A program made the position numbers and the translations under genes. The notes under the pieces were generated by a model. The model was not told where the DNA came from and searched no databases. It saw only the letters and a list, made by a program, of their open reading frames with translations. Below, in pieces: positions 52,097-61,800 of a stretch of DNA of 64,000 nt (its first letter is position 1; each line of letters opens with the position of its first letter). The stretch is from JAXDBM01 sp963709485 (lineage in GTDB: Bacteria; Desulfobacterota; Syntrophia; Syntrophales; Fen-1087), in the NCBI GenBank assembly GCA_963709485.1, contig CAVPWE010000005.1, positions 310,001 through 374,000 on the forward strand, read 5' to 3'.

Positions 52097-53107
52097 ATGC
52101 CGGACACCTTTCTCATTATCACATCGATCGCACCCCCCGACAACATGGCCCTGCGGACCTATGCCTCGGAGTGCCCGAAGTGCAACATGCCCTTGATCGT
52201 CATCGGGGACGCCAAATCGCCGGCAGGCTTCCATCTCGACGGCTGCGATTTTTACAGCATCGCGCGGCAGAAAAAGCTGCCCTTCAAACTGGCCGAGGCA
52301 CTGCCGGAAGGCAAATATTCCCGGAAAAATCTGGGCTATCTTCTGGCGATGAAACAGAGAGCCGATGTGATCGTCGAGACCGACGACGACAACTTCCCGA
52401 CGGCCGATTTCTGGAAAGAACGCGCGGCCGACCGGAACTGCCGTCTCGTCGCGGTTGCGGGATGGGTCAATGTGTACCGGTACTATGCGCCGGAAATCGC
52501 CTGGCCGCGGGGCTTTGCGCTCGACCGTCTGCGGGATGAAACGGCGCCGCTCGGAGAGCCGATTGAAACCGCCCACTGTCCCATTCAGCAGGGTCTCTGC
52601 GACGAAAACCCGGATGTGGACGCGATCTTCCGTCTGGTCCATCCTTCGGCAGCGCCGTTATCCTTCGGCAAGGCAGGCGATATTGCCCTGGGCAGCGGTT
52701 CCTGGTGCCCCTTCAACTCTCAGAACACAACATGGTTCAGGGAGGCTTTTCCGCTTATGTACCTGCCCAGTTGGTGCAATTTCCGCATGACCGACATCTG
52801 GCGAAGCTTCATCGCGCAGCGCGTCGCCTGGACCAACGGATGGCGCCTTCTTTTTCATGACGCGACGGTTTACCAGCGGCGCAACGAGCATGATCTGCTG
52901 AAGGATTTTGAAGACGAGATGCCCGGATATCTGAACAGCGGAAAGATTTGCGGCGAACTCCAGGAGCTGGAACTGAAGGCCGGCACTTCCCACATTTTCG
53001 AAAACATGGAACATTGCTACCGTGTGTTCATAAAGCACGGGCTGATCGACGAAAGGGAACTTTTCCTGCTCGAGGCCTGGACAAGCGATTGCGCGGGAAT
53101 CCTGTGA
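52097..53107 (+). CDS. STELLO/DUF288-like glycosyltransferase
   Basis: A 336-residue protein: FLIITSIAPPDNMALRTYA, the conserved KYSRKNLGYLLAMKQRADVI leading to VETDDDNFPT (DDD metal motif), AGWVNVYRYYAP, and FGKAGDIALGSGSWCPFNSQ with WSxTDIWRSFIAQR-like FRMTDIWRSFIAQRVAW. This is the DUF288 family that includes plant STELLO proteins and scattered bacterial and animal members, a nucleotide-sugar transferase fold. ATG 52097 follows the upstream stop by 1 nt; ATG 52076 in the same frame is possible. Its sugar is unknown. Confidence 0.75.
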   Translation: MPDTFLIITSIAPPDNMALRTYASECPKCNMPLIVIGDAKSPAGFHLDGCDFYSIARQKKLPFKLAEALPEGKYSRKNLGYLLAMKQRADVIVETDDDNFPTADFWKERAADRNCRLVAVAGWVNVYRYYAPEIAWPRGFALDRLRDETAPLGEPIETAHCPIQQGLCDENPDVDAIFRLVHPSAAPLSFGKAGDIALGSGSWCPFNSQNTTWFREAFPLMYLPSWCNFRMTDIWRSFIAQRVAWTNGWRLLFHDATVYQRRNEHDLLKDFEDEMPGYLNSGKICGELQELELKAGTSHIFENMEHCYRVFIKHGLIDERELFLLEAWTSDCAGIL

Positions 53108-53712
53108 GGGCTCTATCCCGCAAGGCTTCCTCTTGCCTGCTCATGGCGATCCTGCTTATGGTTGGGGGGGCGTCGGGATACATTCTGGGTCAGGCCGAAC
53201 CTTATCACCATCAGGCCCAGATCACGCTCGAATCCTCGACGCCGGTGGAGGCGCAGCTCTTCTACGACACCGGCAGGGGGTTCAACGAGAACGAGTCCAT
53301 CCGGCAGACAGTCCACCGGGAAAATGCGCCGGCAACCCTGAATTTCGAGTTCGATGGAAAGAAAATCACCGGCCTTCGCTTCGACCCCGCCGGTTCGCCG
53401 GCCAGGATCCGGATCCACGGGATCGTCATAACATATCACCGGGAAAAGCCCTTTGCCGTGCCCCTCGATACCCTCTCGGCCGCAAGGGACATCCAGTCGC
53501 TTAATTACGACGGGCAGACGCTGAACGTGGAGACCACCGGGACGGCTCAGGACCCCATCCTGCATCTGAGCCGGATCGGCCCGGCGCCTCGGCCTTCCTT
53601 GTTCAGGATTTTCATCCACATCGCGGCGGGCGCCACCATTGCCTTAGGCCTGGCTTTTTTCATCCTCTGGGTGTATCGGAACAGCTTCAATCCGAAAGAC
53701 AGCAGCACATGA
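53104..53712 (+). CDS. Membrane-anchored stand-alone YDTG-domain protein
   Basis: A 202-residue protein with one N-terminal membrane segment (SCLLMAILLMVGGASGYI), an extracytoplasmic domain, and one C-terminal segment (IFIHIAAGATIALGLAFFIL). The domain holds LFYDTGRGFNENESI at 52-66 and ITGLRFDPAGSPARIRIHG, matching the same region of the 4103 SGNH protein, the 61801 GT2, and more distantly two other proteins here. Start GTG 53104 overlaps the upstream stop; the longer frame before it is shadow. No catalytic residues are seen, so a binding role for glycan or a partner protein is inferred. Confidence 0.72.
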   Translation: MRALSRKASSCLLMAILLMVGGASGYILGQAEPYHHQAQITLESSTPVEAQLFYDTGRGFNENESIRQTVHRENAPATLNFEFDGKKITGLRFDPAGSPARIRIHGIVITYHREKPFAVPLDTLSAARDIQSLNYDGQTLNVETTGTAQDPILHLSRIGPAPRPSLFRIFIHIAAGATIALGLAFFILWVYRNSFNPKDSST

Positions 53713-53731
53713 TTTCCTCAGGAGGTTTTAT

Positions 53732-54604
53732 ATGAAAGGCATCATCCTCGCCGGGGGGAGCGGTTCCCGGCTCTATCCGATCACGACATCCGTTTCCAAG
53801 CAGATCCTGCCCATCTTCGACAAGCCCATGATCTACTATCCGCTTTCGATCCTGATGCTGGCCGGGATCCGGGAGATCCTCATCATCTCGACCCCGCGGG
53901 ATCTGCCCTTCTACCGGGAGCTTTTCAACGACGGCTCGCATTTGGGCATCTCCATCCACTATGCCGAGCAGCCCAGCCCGGACGGCTTGGCCCAGGCTTT
54001 CATCATCGGGGAGTCCTTCGTGGGGACGGACCGGGTCTGCCTCATCCTGGGGGACAACATCTTCTACGGCTACGGCCTGTCGGGGATCCTGGAGAAGGCG
54101 GGCAAACTGACGGAGGGCGCGCTCGTCTTCGGCTACTACGTGAAGGACCCGGAGCGCTACGGCATCGTCGAGTTCAACGGAAAGCGGGAGGCGGTCAGCA
54201 TCGAGGAGAAGCCGGCCAGGCCGAAATCGAACTACGCCGTGACGGGCCTTTACTTCTACGACAACGACGTCGTGGGGATCGCCAAGAACCTGAAGCCCTC
54301 GGCGCGCGGGGAGCTGGAGATCACCGACGTGAACCGGGAATACCTAACACGGGGCAGGCTGAAGGTCGAGATCCTCGGCAGGGGCATGGCCTGGCTCGAC
54401 ACGGGCACCCACGAGAGCCTGCTTGAAGCGAGCAATTTCATTGCCACCATCGAGCACCGTCAGGGGCTGAAGGTGGCCTGCCTCGAGGAGATCGCATACA
54501 CGCGGGGCTACATCACGAAGGCACAGCTTCAGGAGCTGGCGAAGCCGCTCCTGAAGAACCAGTACGGCGAGTACCTGATGAACCTCCTGGAGCGCCGGTC
54601 GTGA
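53732..54604 (+). CDS. rmlA: Glucose-1-phosphate thymidylyltransferase
   Basis: A 290-residue enzyme of normal RmlA length: MKGIILAGGSGSRLYPITTS, KQILPIFDKPMIYYPLS, EQPSPDGLAQAFIIGE, LILGDNIFYG, YYVKDPERYGIVEFN, ITDVNREYLTRGRL, WLDTGTHESLLEAS. Makes dTDP-glucose from glucose-1-phosphate and dTTP, allosterically inhibited by dTDP-rhamnose in studied homologues. AGGAGG stands 7 nt before ATG 53732. rmlB and rmlC are not in the window, so the dTDP-rhamnose pathway must be completed elsewhere. Overlaps rmlD by 4 nt. Confidence 0.95.
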   Translation: MKGIILAGGSGSRLYPITTSVSKQILPIFDKPMIYYPLSILMLAGIREILIISTPRDLPFYRELFNDGSHLGISIHYAEQPSPDGLAQAFIIGESFVGTDRVCLILGDNIFYGYGLSGILEKAGKLTEGALVFGYYVKDPERYGIVEFNGKREAVSIEEKPARPKSNYAVTGLYFYDNDVVGIAKNLKPSARGELEITDVNREYLTRGRLKVEILGRGMAWLDTGTHESLLEASNFIATIEHRQGLKVACLEEIAYTRGYITKAQLQELAKPLLKNQYGEYLMNLLERRS

Positions 54605-55479
54605 TCTGGCTGGTCGGCAACCGGGGAATGCTGGGTGCGGAGGTGCAGAACCGCCTGCAGTCGCTCGATCTGGAGTATGCCGCCACCGATCTGGACGTGG
54701 ACATCGCGGACAGCCGGGCACTGGAGAAATTCACGGAACGCCTCGACCTTTCCTGGATTGTCAACTGCTCCGCCTACACCGCCGTGGACAGGGCGGAGGA
54801 CGAGCCGGATCAGGCCTTCCGGATCAATGCGGAGGGGGTGCGGAACCTTGCCCTGGCGGCCCGCAGAAAAAAAGCCCGGCTGCTCCACATCTCGACGGAC
54901 TACGTCTTTGACGGGCGGAAGGAGGGGCTTTACCTGGAAACGGATGCGCCGAACCCGCCGGGCGTGTATGGCCGCAGCAAACTCGAGGGGGAACGGCACA
55001 TTCGTGAGAACTGGGACAGACACGTCATTCTGAGGACGGCCTGGCTCTACGGCCCCGGCGGGAACAACTTTGTCCGGACCATGCTCCGCCTGTTCCGGGA
55101 GCGGGACGAGGTCCGGGTCGTTGCCGACCAGTGGGGGAACCCGACGCTCGCCGGGGACCTGGCCGATGCCGTCCTCCATATCATCACCCGGTCAACGGTC
55201 CCGTACGGCATTTACCACTTCACAAACGAGGGCCGGACGAACTGGTTCGAATTCGCGCGGGAGATCCACGACCAGGGTATGCGTGAAGGACTGCTGGAAA
55301 AGGCGGTCCGCATTGTTCCCATTCAGACCTACCAGTACCCGACCCGGGCCACACGCCCCTTCAATTCCTGCCTTTCCAAGGAGAAGATCAAAAGCGCCTT
55401 CGGAATCCCCATCCGGCCCTGGCAGGAGGCCCTGGCGGACTGCATCGGTCAGATGGCGAAGAAGCAGGGATCAACATAG
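54601..55479 (+). CDS. rmlD: dTDP-4-dehydrorhamnose reductase
   Basis: A 292-residue SDR: WLVGNRGMLGAEVQNRL, NCSAYTAVDRAEDEPDQAF, HISTDYVFDGRKEGLYLETD, PPGVYGRSKLEGE (YxxxK), RTAWLYGPGGNNFVRTML, VVADQWGNPTLAGDLADAV. These are RmlD hallmarks. It reduces dTDP-4-keto-L-rhamnose to dTDP-L-rhamnose with NADPH. Start GTG 54601 is coupled to rmlA by overlap. The product feeds rhamnosyltransferases, probably among the GTs downstream. Confidence 0.93.
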   Translation: MIWLVGNRGMLGAEVQNRLQSLDLEYAATDLDVDIADSRALEKFTERLDLSWIVNCSAYTAVDRAEDEPDQAFRINAEGVRNLALAARRKKARLLHISTDYVFDGRKEGLYLETDAPNPPGVYGRSKLEGERHIRENWDRHVILRTAWLYGPGGNNFVRTMLRLFRERDEVRVVADQWGNPTLAGDLADAVLHIITRSTVPYGIYHFTNEGRTNWFEFAREIHDQGMREGLLEKAVRIVPIQTYQYPTRATRPFNSCLSKEKIKSAFGIPIRPWQEALADCIGQMAKKQGST

Positions 55480-55481
55480 GC

Positions 55482-56303
55482 ATGGATAAAATCAAAGACA
55501 TCGGCACACTCTTCCTGCGCTTCGTCGCCACGCTCTTTCAAAACCGAGGCCTCGTCTTCAGCCTGGCCCGCCGCGACATCCAGTCGAAGTACATGGGCTC
55601 CTATCTGAACTTCGTCTGGGCCTTCGTTCAGCCATCGGTGACGATCCTCCTGCTCTGGTTCGTCTTTGACGTCGGCTTCCGGGTCCCTCCGGTGGAAAAT
55701 TACCCCTTCATCCTCTGGCTGATCGCCGGCATCATTCCCTGGTTCTTCTTTGCCGAGAGCCTGGGAAACGCGACGAACTCGATCCTGGAGTACAGTTACC
55801 TGGTCAAGAAGGTCGTCTTCAAGGTGAGCGTGATCCCGATTATCAAGATCCTCTCGGCGCTCTTCATTCATCTGTTCTTCATTGCCGTCATCTTCCTGTC
55901 TTTTCTCGCATACGGCTACAAGCCGAGGCTGAGCAACCTGCAGATGATCTACTACCTCTTTTCCATGATCGTCCTCGTGGTGGGCCTGTCCTGGATCACA
56001 TCCTCCCTGATCATATTCGTGAGGGATGTGGGGCAGGTGGTGGCCATGTTCGTCCAGTTCGGCTTCTGGTTCACCCCCATCATCTGGAACATCAAGATGG
56101 TGCCGGAAAAGTATCAGACCCTGATGAAGCTCAATCCCGTCTATTACATCACCGAGGGTTACCGCAACAGCTTCATCTCCGGCATCTGGTTCTGGGAATA
56201 TCCCCGCTGGACCCTCGAATTCTGGACGGTCACCGGGTTCATTTTCGTCCTCGGCGCAATCCTCTTTCTCAAGCTGAGGCCACATTTCGCCGATGTGCTC
56301 TGA
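55482..56303 (+). CDS. wzm: ABC-2 type polysaccharide export permease (Wzm)
   Basis: A 273-residue membrane protein with six hydrophobic segments and the ABC-2 permease pattern: RDIQSKYMGSYLNFVWAFVQ near the start, PFILWLIAGIIPWFFFAESL, and FWFTPIIWNIKMVPEKYQTL followed by LNPVYYITEGYRNS. It pairs with the Wzt ATPase 21 nt downstream to export a completed undecaprenol-linked polysaccharide (O antigen or capsule). It directly follows rmlD. Confidence 0.92.
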   Translation: MDKIKDIGTLFLRFVATLFQNRGLVFSLARRDIQSKYMGSYLNFVWAFVQPSVTILLLWFVFDVGFRVPPVENYPFILWLIAGIIPWFFFAESLGNATNSILEYSYLVKKVVFKVSVIPIIKILSALFIHLFFIAVIFLSFLAYGYKPRLSNLQMIYYLFSMIVLVVGLSWITSSLIIFVRDVGQVVAMFVQFGFWFTPIIWNIKMVPEKYQTLMKLNPVYYITEGYRNSFISGIWFWEYPRWTLEFWTVTGFIFVLGAILFLKLRPHFADVL

Positions 56304-56324
56304 TACGGGAAAATCCGAAGCGCC

Positions 56325-57788
56325 GTGAAACTGCAATCGAACATGATGAGCGCGGAGCTGGGCCGGGAGGCCGCAGCCGGTGAGAACGGCGCGGTCATTC
56401 GCGTGCGGAATCTCTCCAAAATCTACAAGCTGTACGACCGCTCCGTCGACCGCCTCAAGGAATCCCTTCACCCCCTGCGCAAGAGATACCATCATGATTT
56501 CTATGCGCTGCGGGACGTGAGCTTCGAGATCGGGAAGGGCGAAACCTTCGGCCTCATCGGCAAGAACGGTTCGGGGAAATCCACCCTGCTCAAAATCATC
56601 GCCGGCGTCCTGACGCCCTCCGGCGGCAATCTGGAGGTCCGGGGAAAGGTCTCCGCGCTTCTGGAGCTGGGGCTCGGGTTCAACCCCGACATGACGGGGC
56701 TGGAGAACATCTATTTCAGCGGCACCATCATGGGCTATACCCGCGAGGAGATGGAAGCGAGGGTGGAGGACATCCTGTCCTTTGCCGACATCGGAGAATT
56801 CATCCATCAGCCCGTGAAGACCTACTCCAGCGGCATGTTCGTCCGGCTGGCCTTCGCCGTGGCCACGAAGGTCGATCCGGAGATCCTGGTGGTGGACGAG
56901 GCCCTGGCCGTCGGCGACATCTTCTTCCAGTCCAAGTGCATGCTCCTGATGCGGAAGATGATCGACAGCGGCGTGACGCTGCTGTTCGTCAGCCACGACA
57001 CCTCGTCCGTGACCAACCTCTGCAAGCGGGCCATCTATCTTGAAAACGGCGCGATCAAGGCGATGGGGGAAGCCCTCGCCGTCACGGATCATTACCTCAA
57101 GGACATGAGGCAGCTCATCTATCGTGCGACTCCGGAATGCGAGGCGCCCGCGCGGGAGCTGCTCGATGTCGGGCAGGCCGGCGCGGCGGCGAATCGAGGC
57201 GGGACAACGGAAGCCGGGAATCCGGAGCACGCCGAGGGGAGCTGCGACGGCATCGCCTTCAAGGCCGATCCGGCCTTCGCGGAGCGCGTTCAGCCCTACC
57301 GCTACGGCACGGGCGGCGCACGGGTATTGGCCATGGAGCTGATCAACCAGCAGGAGGAGCCGGCGATCACCTTCCGCTTCAACGAGTGGGTGACGGTCCG
57401 GGCCTACATCGAATGCTACAAGCAAATCGATTTCCTCAATTGCTGCATCATCATCCGCAACCGTAACGGCATCGAGATCACACACGCCACCTCCTTCGAA
57501 TCGCGCGTTGCCTTCCCCGTGCTCAATGCCGGCGACCGTGTTATCGTCGATATCCGCTTCCGGAACATCTTCAAGGGCGGCGAGGGCTACACGATTCATT
57601 ACACCGTCAACAACACCCAGCAGATCGAGACCCAGGAAATCATGGATCTGATCGAGCTGGCAATGCACTTCGAGTCGCTTCGGGACGAGACGAACCCCAT
57701 CTGGTACCTCGTCTACTACCCGTTTCAGTTCGCGTGCAGGAAGATCGACGTAGGCGCTTCGGCCCCGCCCGTGAATGCGGGATTGTAG
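56325..57788 (+). CDS. wzt: Polysaccharide ABC transporter ATPase with Wzt C-terminal domain
   Basis: A 487-residue protein. The ATPase half has Walker A LIGKNGSGKSTLLKII, the signature YSSGMFVRLAFAVA, Walker B PEILVVDEALAVGD, and the Wzt-typical LYDRSVDRLKESLHPLRKRY loop. After residue about 310 comes a beta-sandwich Wzt_C domain (RVLAMELINQQEEPAITFRF and DRVIVDIRFRNIFKGGEGYT), which in E. coli O9a/Klebsiella binds the modified end of the O chain. Such a domain implies that chain ends carry a terminal modification. The start may be GTG 56325 or ATG 56343. Confidence 0.93.
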   Translation: MKLQSNMMSAELGREAAAGENGAVIRVRNLSKIYKLYDRSVDRLKESLHPLRKRYHHDFYALRDVSFEIGKGETFGLIGKNGSGKSTLLKIIAGVLTPSGGNLEVRGKVSALLELGLGFNPDMTGLENIYFSGTIMGYTREEMEARVEDILSFADIGEFIHQPVKTYSSGMFVRLAFAVATKVDPEILVVDEALAVGDIFFQSKCMLLMRKMIDSGVTLLFVSHDTSSVTNLCKRAIYLENGAIKAMGEALAVTDHYLKDMRQLIYRATPECEAPARELLDVGQAGAAANRGGTTEAGNPEHAEGSCDGIAFKADPAFAERVQPYRYGTGGARVLAMELINQQEEPAITFRFNEWVTVRAYIECYKQIDFLNCCIIIRNRNGIEITHATSFESRVAFPVLNAGDRVIVDIRFRNIFKGGEGYTIHYTVNNTQQIETQEIMDLIELAMHFESLRDETNPIWYLVYYPFQFACRKIDVGASAPPVNAGL

Positions 57789-57896
57789 CAGGCATCCCCC
57801 CGAATTGAATGCCGGTCTTCTTTTCAGGGGAATCCCGGCGCTCCGGCAACGTCATCCCGCAAAGTCCGCCGTGGGGCATCTCCTCTATTCTTTCAA

Positions 57897-59646
57897 ATGC
57901 AGGAAAAACGAATCCTCATCGTAACCAGCGAACTGGTGCCGTTCCACTACGGGGGCATCGGCACGCAGTTCAAGAGCCTGGCCGCCCTGTTGAAGCGTCA
58001 CGGCCACTACGTCGGCTTTCTGGCTCGAAAGCCGGAAAATTACGATGAGGGCGTGTACAGTGCCCATTACGGAGACACACCCGTCTTTTTCGTCGATGAC
58101 CCGCCGGTTTACGACTGGCCGCCCCGCCATTTCACCTACGCGGCGGAAGTCGCGCGGCGCTTCGATGAAATCCACGCCAAGGTCCGGCCGGACCTTGTGA
58201 TCTGCGCGGACTTCAATGCCGAGGGTCTCTTTCTCCTGCTGCGGGCCGGTTCCGGCGCATACGCGGGTACGGAATTCCTGCTGACGACGCAGGGGATGAA
58301 TTTCGAGGTCATTTCCGTCCGCGAGGGAGGTGTGACGGGCGCGCCCAGCATCATGGATTTCCCGCACATCCGTATGCTCCTGGCGATGGAGGACCTCTGC
58401 GTCCACTTCGCCCCGCGTATCGTCTCGTGCTCGTCCGTCACGTGGCGGGAAATCCGGCGGCGGCTGGGCATCGACAAGCCCGCCCGGGTCATACCGAACC
58501 TGGTCGACCCCGGCCTCTTCCGGCCGGACGCGAACGGGACCGCGCGAAGCGCCCCGGGAACCCTTGATCCTGTTCGTGGGCAGGCTGGACCGGATGAAGG
58601 GGACCGATCTGCTCCTGAAGGCCTATTTCGAGATTGCGGAACGGATGCATCCCGCCGTTCCCCGCATCGCCTTCATCGGGCGCGACTGCCACTGGAACGA
58701 ATACGGTTCGACATTCCTGGAGCACTGGCAAAACCGAATCCCCGAAAAGTACGCGGGCTCCGTCTCCTTCCTCGGACAGGTCAGCCACGAGGCCATTCGG
58801 GATCATCTGAAAAAAGCCTCCGTTGCGGTCTTTCCCTCGCGCTGGGAGCCTTTCGGCATCGTCTGCCTGGAGGCGCTCGCCATGGGCTGCCCGGCAGTGG
58901 TGTCCAAAGGAACCGGCCTTGAGGAAGTTCTCGGACCCTCTCTGTCGGAATTCGCTGTTCCGGTGACGGAAGACACCCGGCCGCTGGCGCAAAAAATCAT
59001 GTCCCTTTTGCCATCGGAAAACGGGGAGTGTGCCTCGTACCGGTTCAGAAGCTTCGGACATTCCCTCGCACCGGAGCAGTTGCGCGCTCGCGCACTGGAG
59101 GTGGTTCGCCAAGCCGAGGCGGAATGGCTGGATCTCCTGGAGGATATCGGCCGGAAAGGGAAGACGCCGAATGCAGGCGGCCCCTGGCCCCTCTGCGGGC
59201 CCCTGCACGAGCTGCTCGCCTCCCTCGAAGACCCCTCCTGGCGGGGCAGCGCCGCTCATCTGCAGGTCTATTTCCGGCGCAAGGGTGGCTACACCGAAGC
59301 CGATTCGCTGAGGGTCCCCTATTCCAGATTGTGCTGGGCGACGCTGAAGATCCCCCTGCCCCGTGGCACCGGCGAACGCCCCTTTCGCCTCGACCCCGCC
59401 GACACGCCGGGAACCGTCCGGATTCGGGAGATCGCTCTCATCGGCGAAGAGGGAAACGAACTGTGGAGGGCCGACGGCGGCAACGGCTTTGCCGGGTGCG
59501 TCGGCGGGGGCGGGGAAGCTGTTTCCATCGAGGATTCGTGTCTGGTCGTCCATGCCGCGACCAATGACCCGCAGATCCTTCTCGACTGCCCGTCAACGGA
59601 TAAGCCCCTGGAAATGCGGGTCGTCATTCGTGCAAGCGGTGAATGA
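57897..59646 (+). CDS. GT4 glycosyltransferase with divergent YDTG-like C-terminal domain, apparent frameshift
   Basis: The N-terminal half (ILIVTSELVPFHYGGIGTQF, QGMNFEVISVREGG, RVIPNLVDPGLFRP) is in frame 3. Near 58530-58555 the protein moves to frame 1 (EAPREPLILFVGRLDRMKGT, FPSRWEPFGIVCLEALAMGC) after one apparent extra base. Residues beyond the GT-B fold (from about nt 59240) form a further domain: LQVYFRRKGGYTEADSLRVP and PFRLDPADTPGTVRIREIAL, which parallels the YDTG domain of neighbouring proteins, with YDTG replaced by YFRRKG. Start ATG 57897. Donor unknown; rhamnose or another nearby sugar is possible. Confidence 0.8.
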
Positions 59647-59695
59647 CGGGCCGGAACCCTGTTTCTGCACATAAATTGAACCGATTCAGCCGCCC

Positions 59696-61800
59696 ATGAG
59701 AAAGCACGCCGCATTTACAGCCCTCTTTCTGGCGTTCCTCGCCTTCTTCGTATGGAACTCGTCCTGGCATGCGTCGTCCCGGCTGGTCATCCGGGGCCAT
59801 GTGGAGTCGCCGGACGAAGTCCGCGTGAGCTGGGATTCGGGGTCCGGCTTCAACGACATGGAATCGGCGGACGTCGTTTTCGGCAACCCCGTCAATGAAA
59901 ATGTAAAAAAGAGCGGGACGATCCGAATCCGCAAGGTTGGCCTGAGGCATCCCGCCGCGAAAGCGGACGAGGTGCGGATCAAGGCGCTGCAGCGTTCGCA
60001 GGATGAAAAGCCGATGGACCTGAAAACTCTTGCGGGACAGAAGGGCGTCGGGGTCACGGATGAAGGCCACCTTCGCCTGCAGTCGGCCGGCAGTGACGCT
60101 CGATGCGCCCGCGGGCAAGAAGTTCACGGCAGTCTGCTTCGCAGCCGATGAGCACGCCGGCTTCGTGGAGATCGACCTCGACGGCGACAGGCGCCTCTGC
60201 GATCTTTATGCCGAGCACCCCCAGGAAAAATGGGTGCTGCGGAAGCGGGACATTTTCGCGCCGGGCGACTTCACGGCCTCGGTGACCCTGCCCCGCTATG
60301 ACATCCGCAGGATCAGGGTCGCCTCCGAGAACAGCCTTCAGCAATTCCGCCTCGACTCGGTTGCGATATCTTCAGAGAGAGGCGATGTCATTCTGCCGCT
60401 GTCTGGAAGCGGGCTTCGCGCTCACGCGACTTTCCTCGATCCCCCGAGGAACACGCGGCAGTATTTCCACCCCGTCCACTTTCTCCAGCAGGTCCTCTTC
60501 GCGCTCCTGAGCGCGTGGCTGGTCCTCTCCGTTTTCAGGTTCGTCCGGAGAAGGGGGGGGATCGCACCGGTCCTCCTCAACGGGAAGCGGCCCGCCTTCT
60601 GGCTGATGTTCGCGGGCGGGGTCCTCTCGCTCGGCGCCTGGCTGCTCGTCTACTGGCCCGGGCATTTCACGACCGACTCCGTCCACATCTGGTGGGCGGC
60701 CCGGCAGCCCGGGTATTTCATGCACGACCACCCGGTGATGAACGTGATTTTTTACCGGTTCCTCCAGCAGTTCTGGGACCACTACGCGGTCGTGGGGATC
60801 GCTCAGGTCATCCTGACAGCCCTGCTGGGCGCATACATCTTTTACTGGCTCCACAGGAAAGGGGTCGCGCTTTGCGTCATCCTGCCCTTTTATTTCCTTT
60901 TCATTGCCTCGATCCCCATCGGCGTCTATTCGATCACGCTCTGGAAAGACATTCCCTTCGCGCTCCTTGTCGTCTTCTGGGCATTCTGGTTTGTCAGGCT
61001 CGCCGATCGAAAGGATGGAAGGGGCATCTGCGGCACTCCCGACAGTGGGCTGTTTGCCCTGTTCCTCTTGCTGCTGGCCCTCTGTTTTTTCCGGTACAAC
61101 GGCATCGTCTATCTCGTCATCATACCCGTCGGCCTCGCGCTCATGGGAATCATCCCCGTCAAAGAAGTTTCTCATCGGAACCGCCTTGATGCTGGCGCTG
61201 GCGGCCATTCTCCTGTCGTTGACGATCATGCTGGATAAAACCAGCTTTGTCACGAGCCAGAGCCGCTTTTTCGTCAACCGCATGATGAGCTTCGGCATCG
61301 GTGAAACCGCCATCCGCGTTGTCAAGCAGTATCCGACCCTGCTGGATGTCAACATATTCAAGAAAAGGGAGATCTGGTACGACACCTGGTACCGGGACAG
61401 CGGCGTGACGAAATGGCATCAGGGCTTCGCCCGGCAGAAGGGATACAACGAGTGGACCCGGTACATGCCCTGCGAGCCAAAATCCGACAGTCTTTACCGA
61501 CTCCTTCATTCGCTCAATCTATGGTCGGCGGCGGAGCCCTGGGTCTATTTTACCTGGAACCCTTTCTATATGCTGCTTTTCTTCCCCGTCTGCTTCCTGT
61601 ACCGGCTGTTCCCGCTGACCGCAGCCTTCGGCTATGTCGTCCTGTCGCAGGTCCTGATTCTGCTATTGGTCCTGGGGCCCTATAACTACAACTGGCGGTA
61701 TTATTACTTTCTGTTCGTTTCCCTCTATTTTCTGATTCCCGTCTTCGCCCTCGACGCACAATCCCTGCGAAGGCGGTTTCAGGTTCGAGAAAAGGAGCGG
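59696..61800 (+). CDS. GT-C-like membrane protein with N-terminal YDTG-like domain, two apparent frameshifts
   Basis: A signal-anchor (FTALFLAFLAFFVW), then a domain with VRVSWDSGSGFNDMESADV in frame 2. Near 60090 the reading moves to frame 3 (VTLDAPAGKKFTAVCFAADE), followed by polytopic membrane sequence with HFTTDSVHIWWAARQPGYFM in a periplasmic loop (Asp at the GT-C catalytic position). At about 61161 one extra A shifts it to frame 1 (KKFLIGTALMLALAAILLSL) to the last helix and DAQSLRRRFQVREKER. The frame then runs on without a stop into the GT2 at 61801, whose own ribosome site suggests separate translation. A TGA at 61802 exists in another frame. Confidence 0.68.

Noticed and set aside
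55449..57668. 739-codon open frame on the - strand
   Set aside because: It is exactly antisense to wzm and wzt, which have full motif sets. Its translation is rich in His, Asp and Glu without domains, as expected from the reverse of GC-rich coding sequence.
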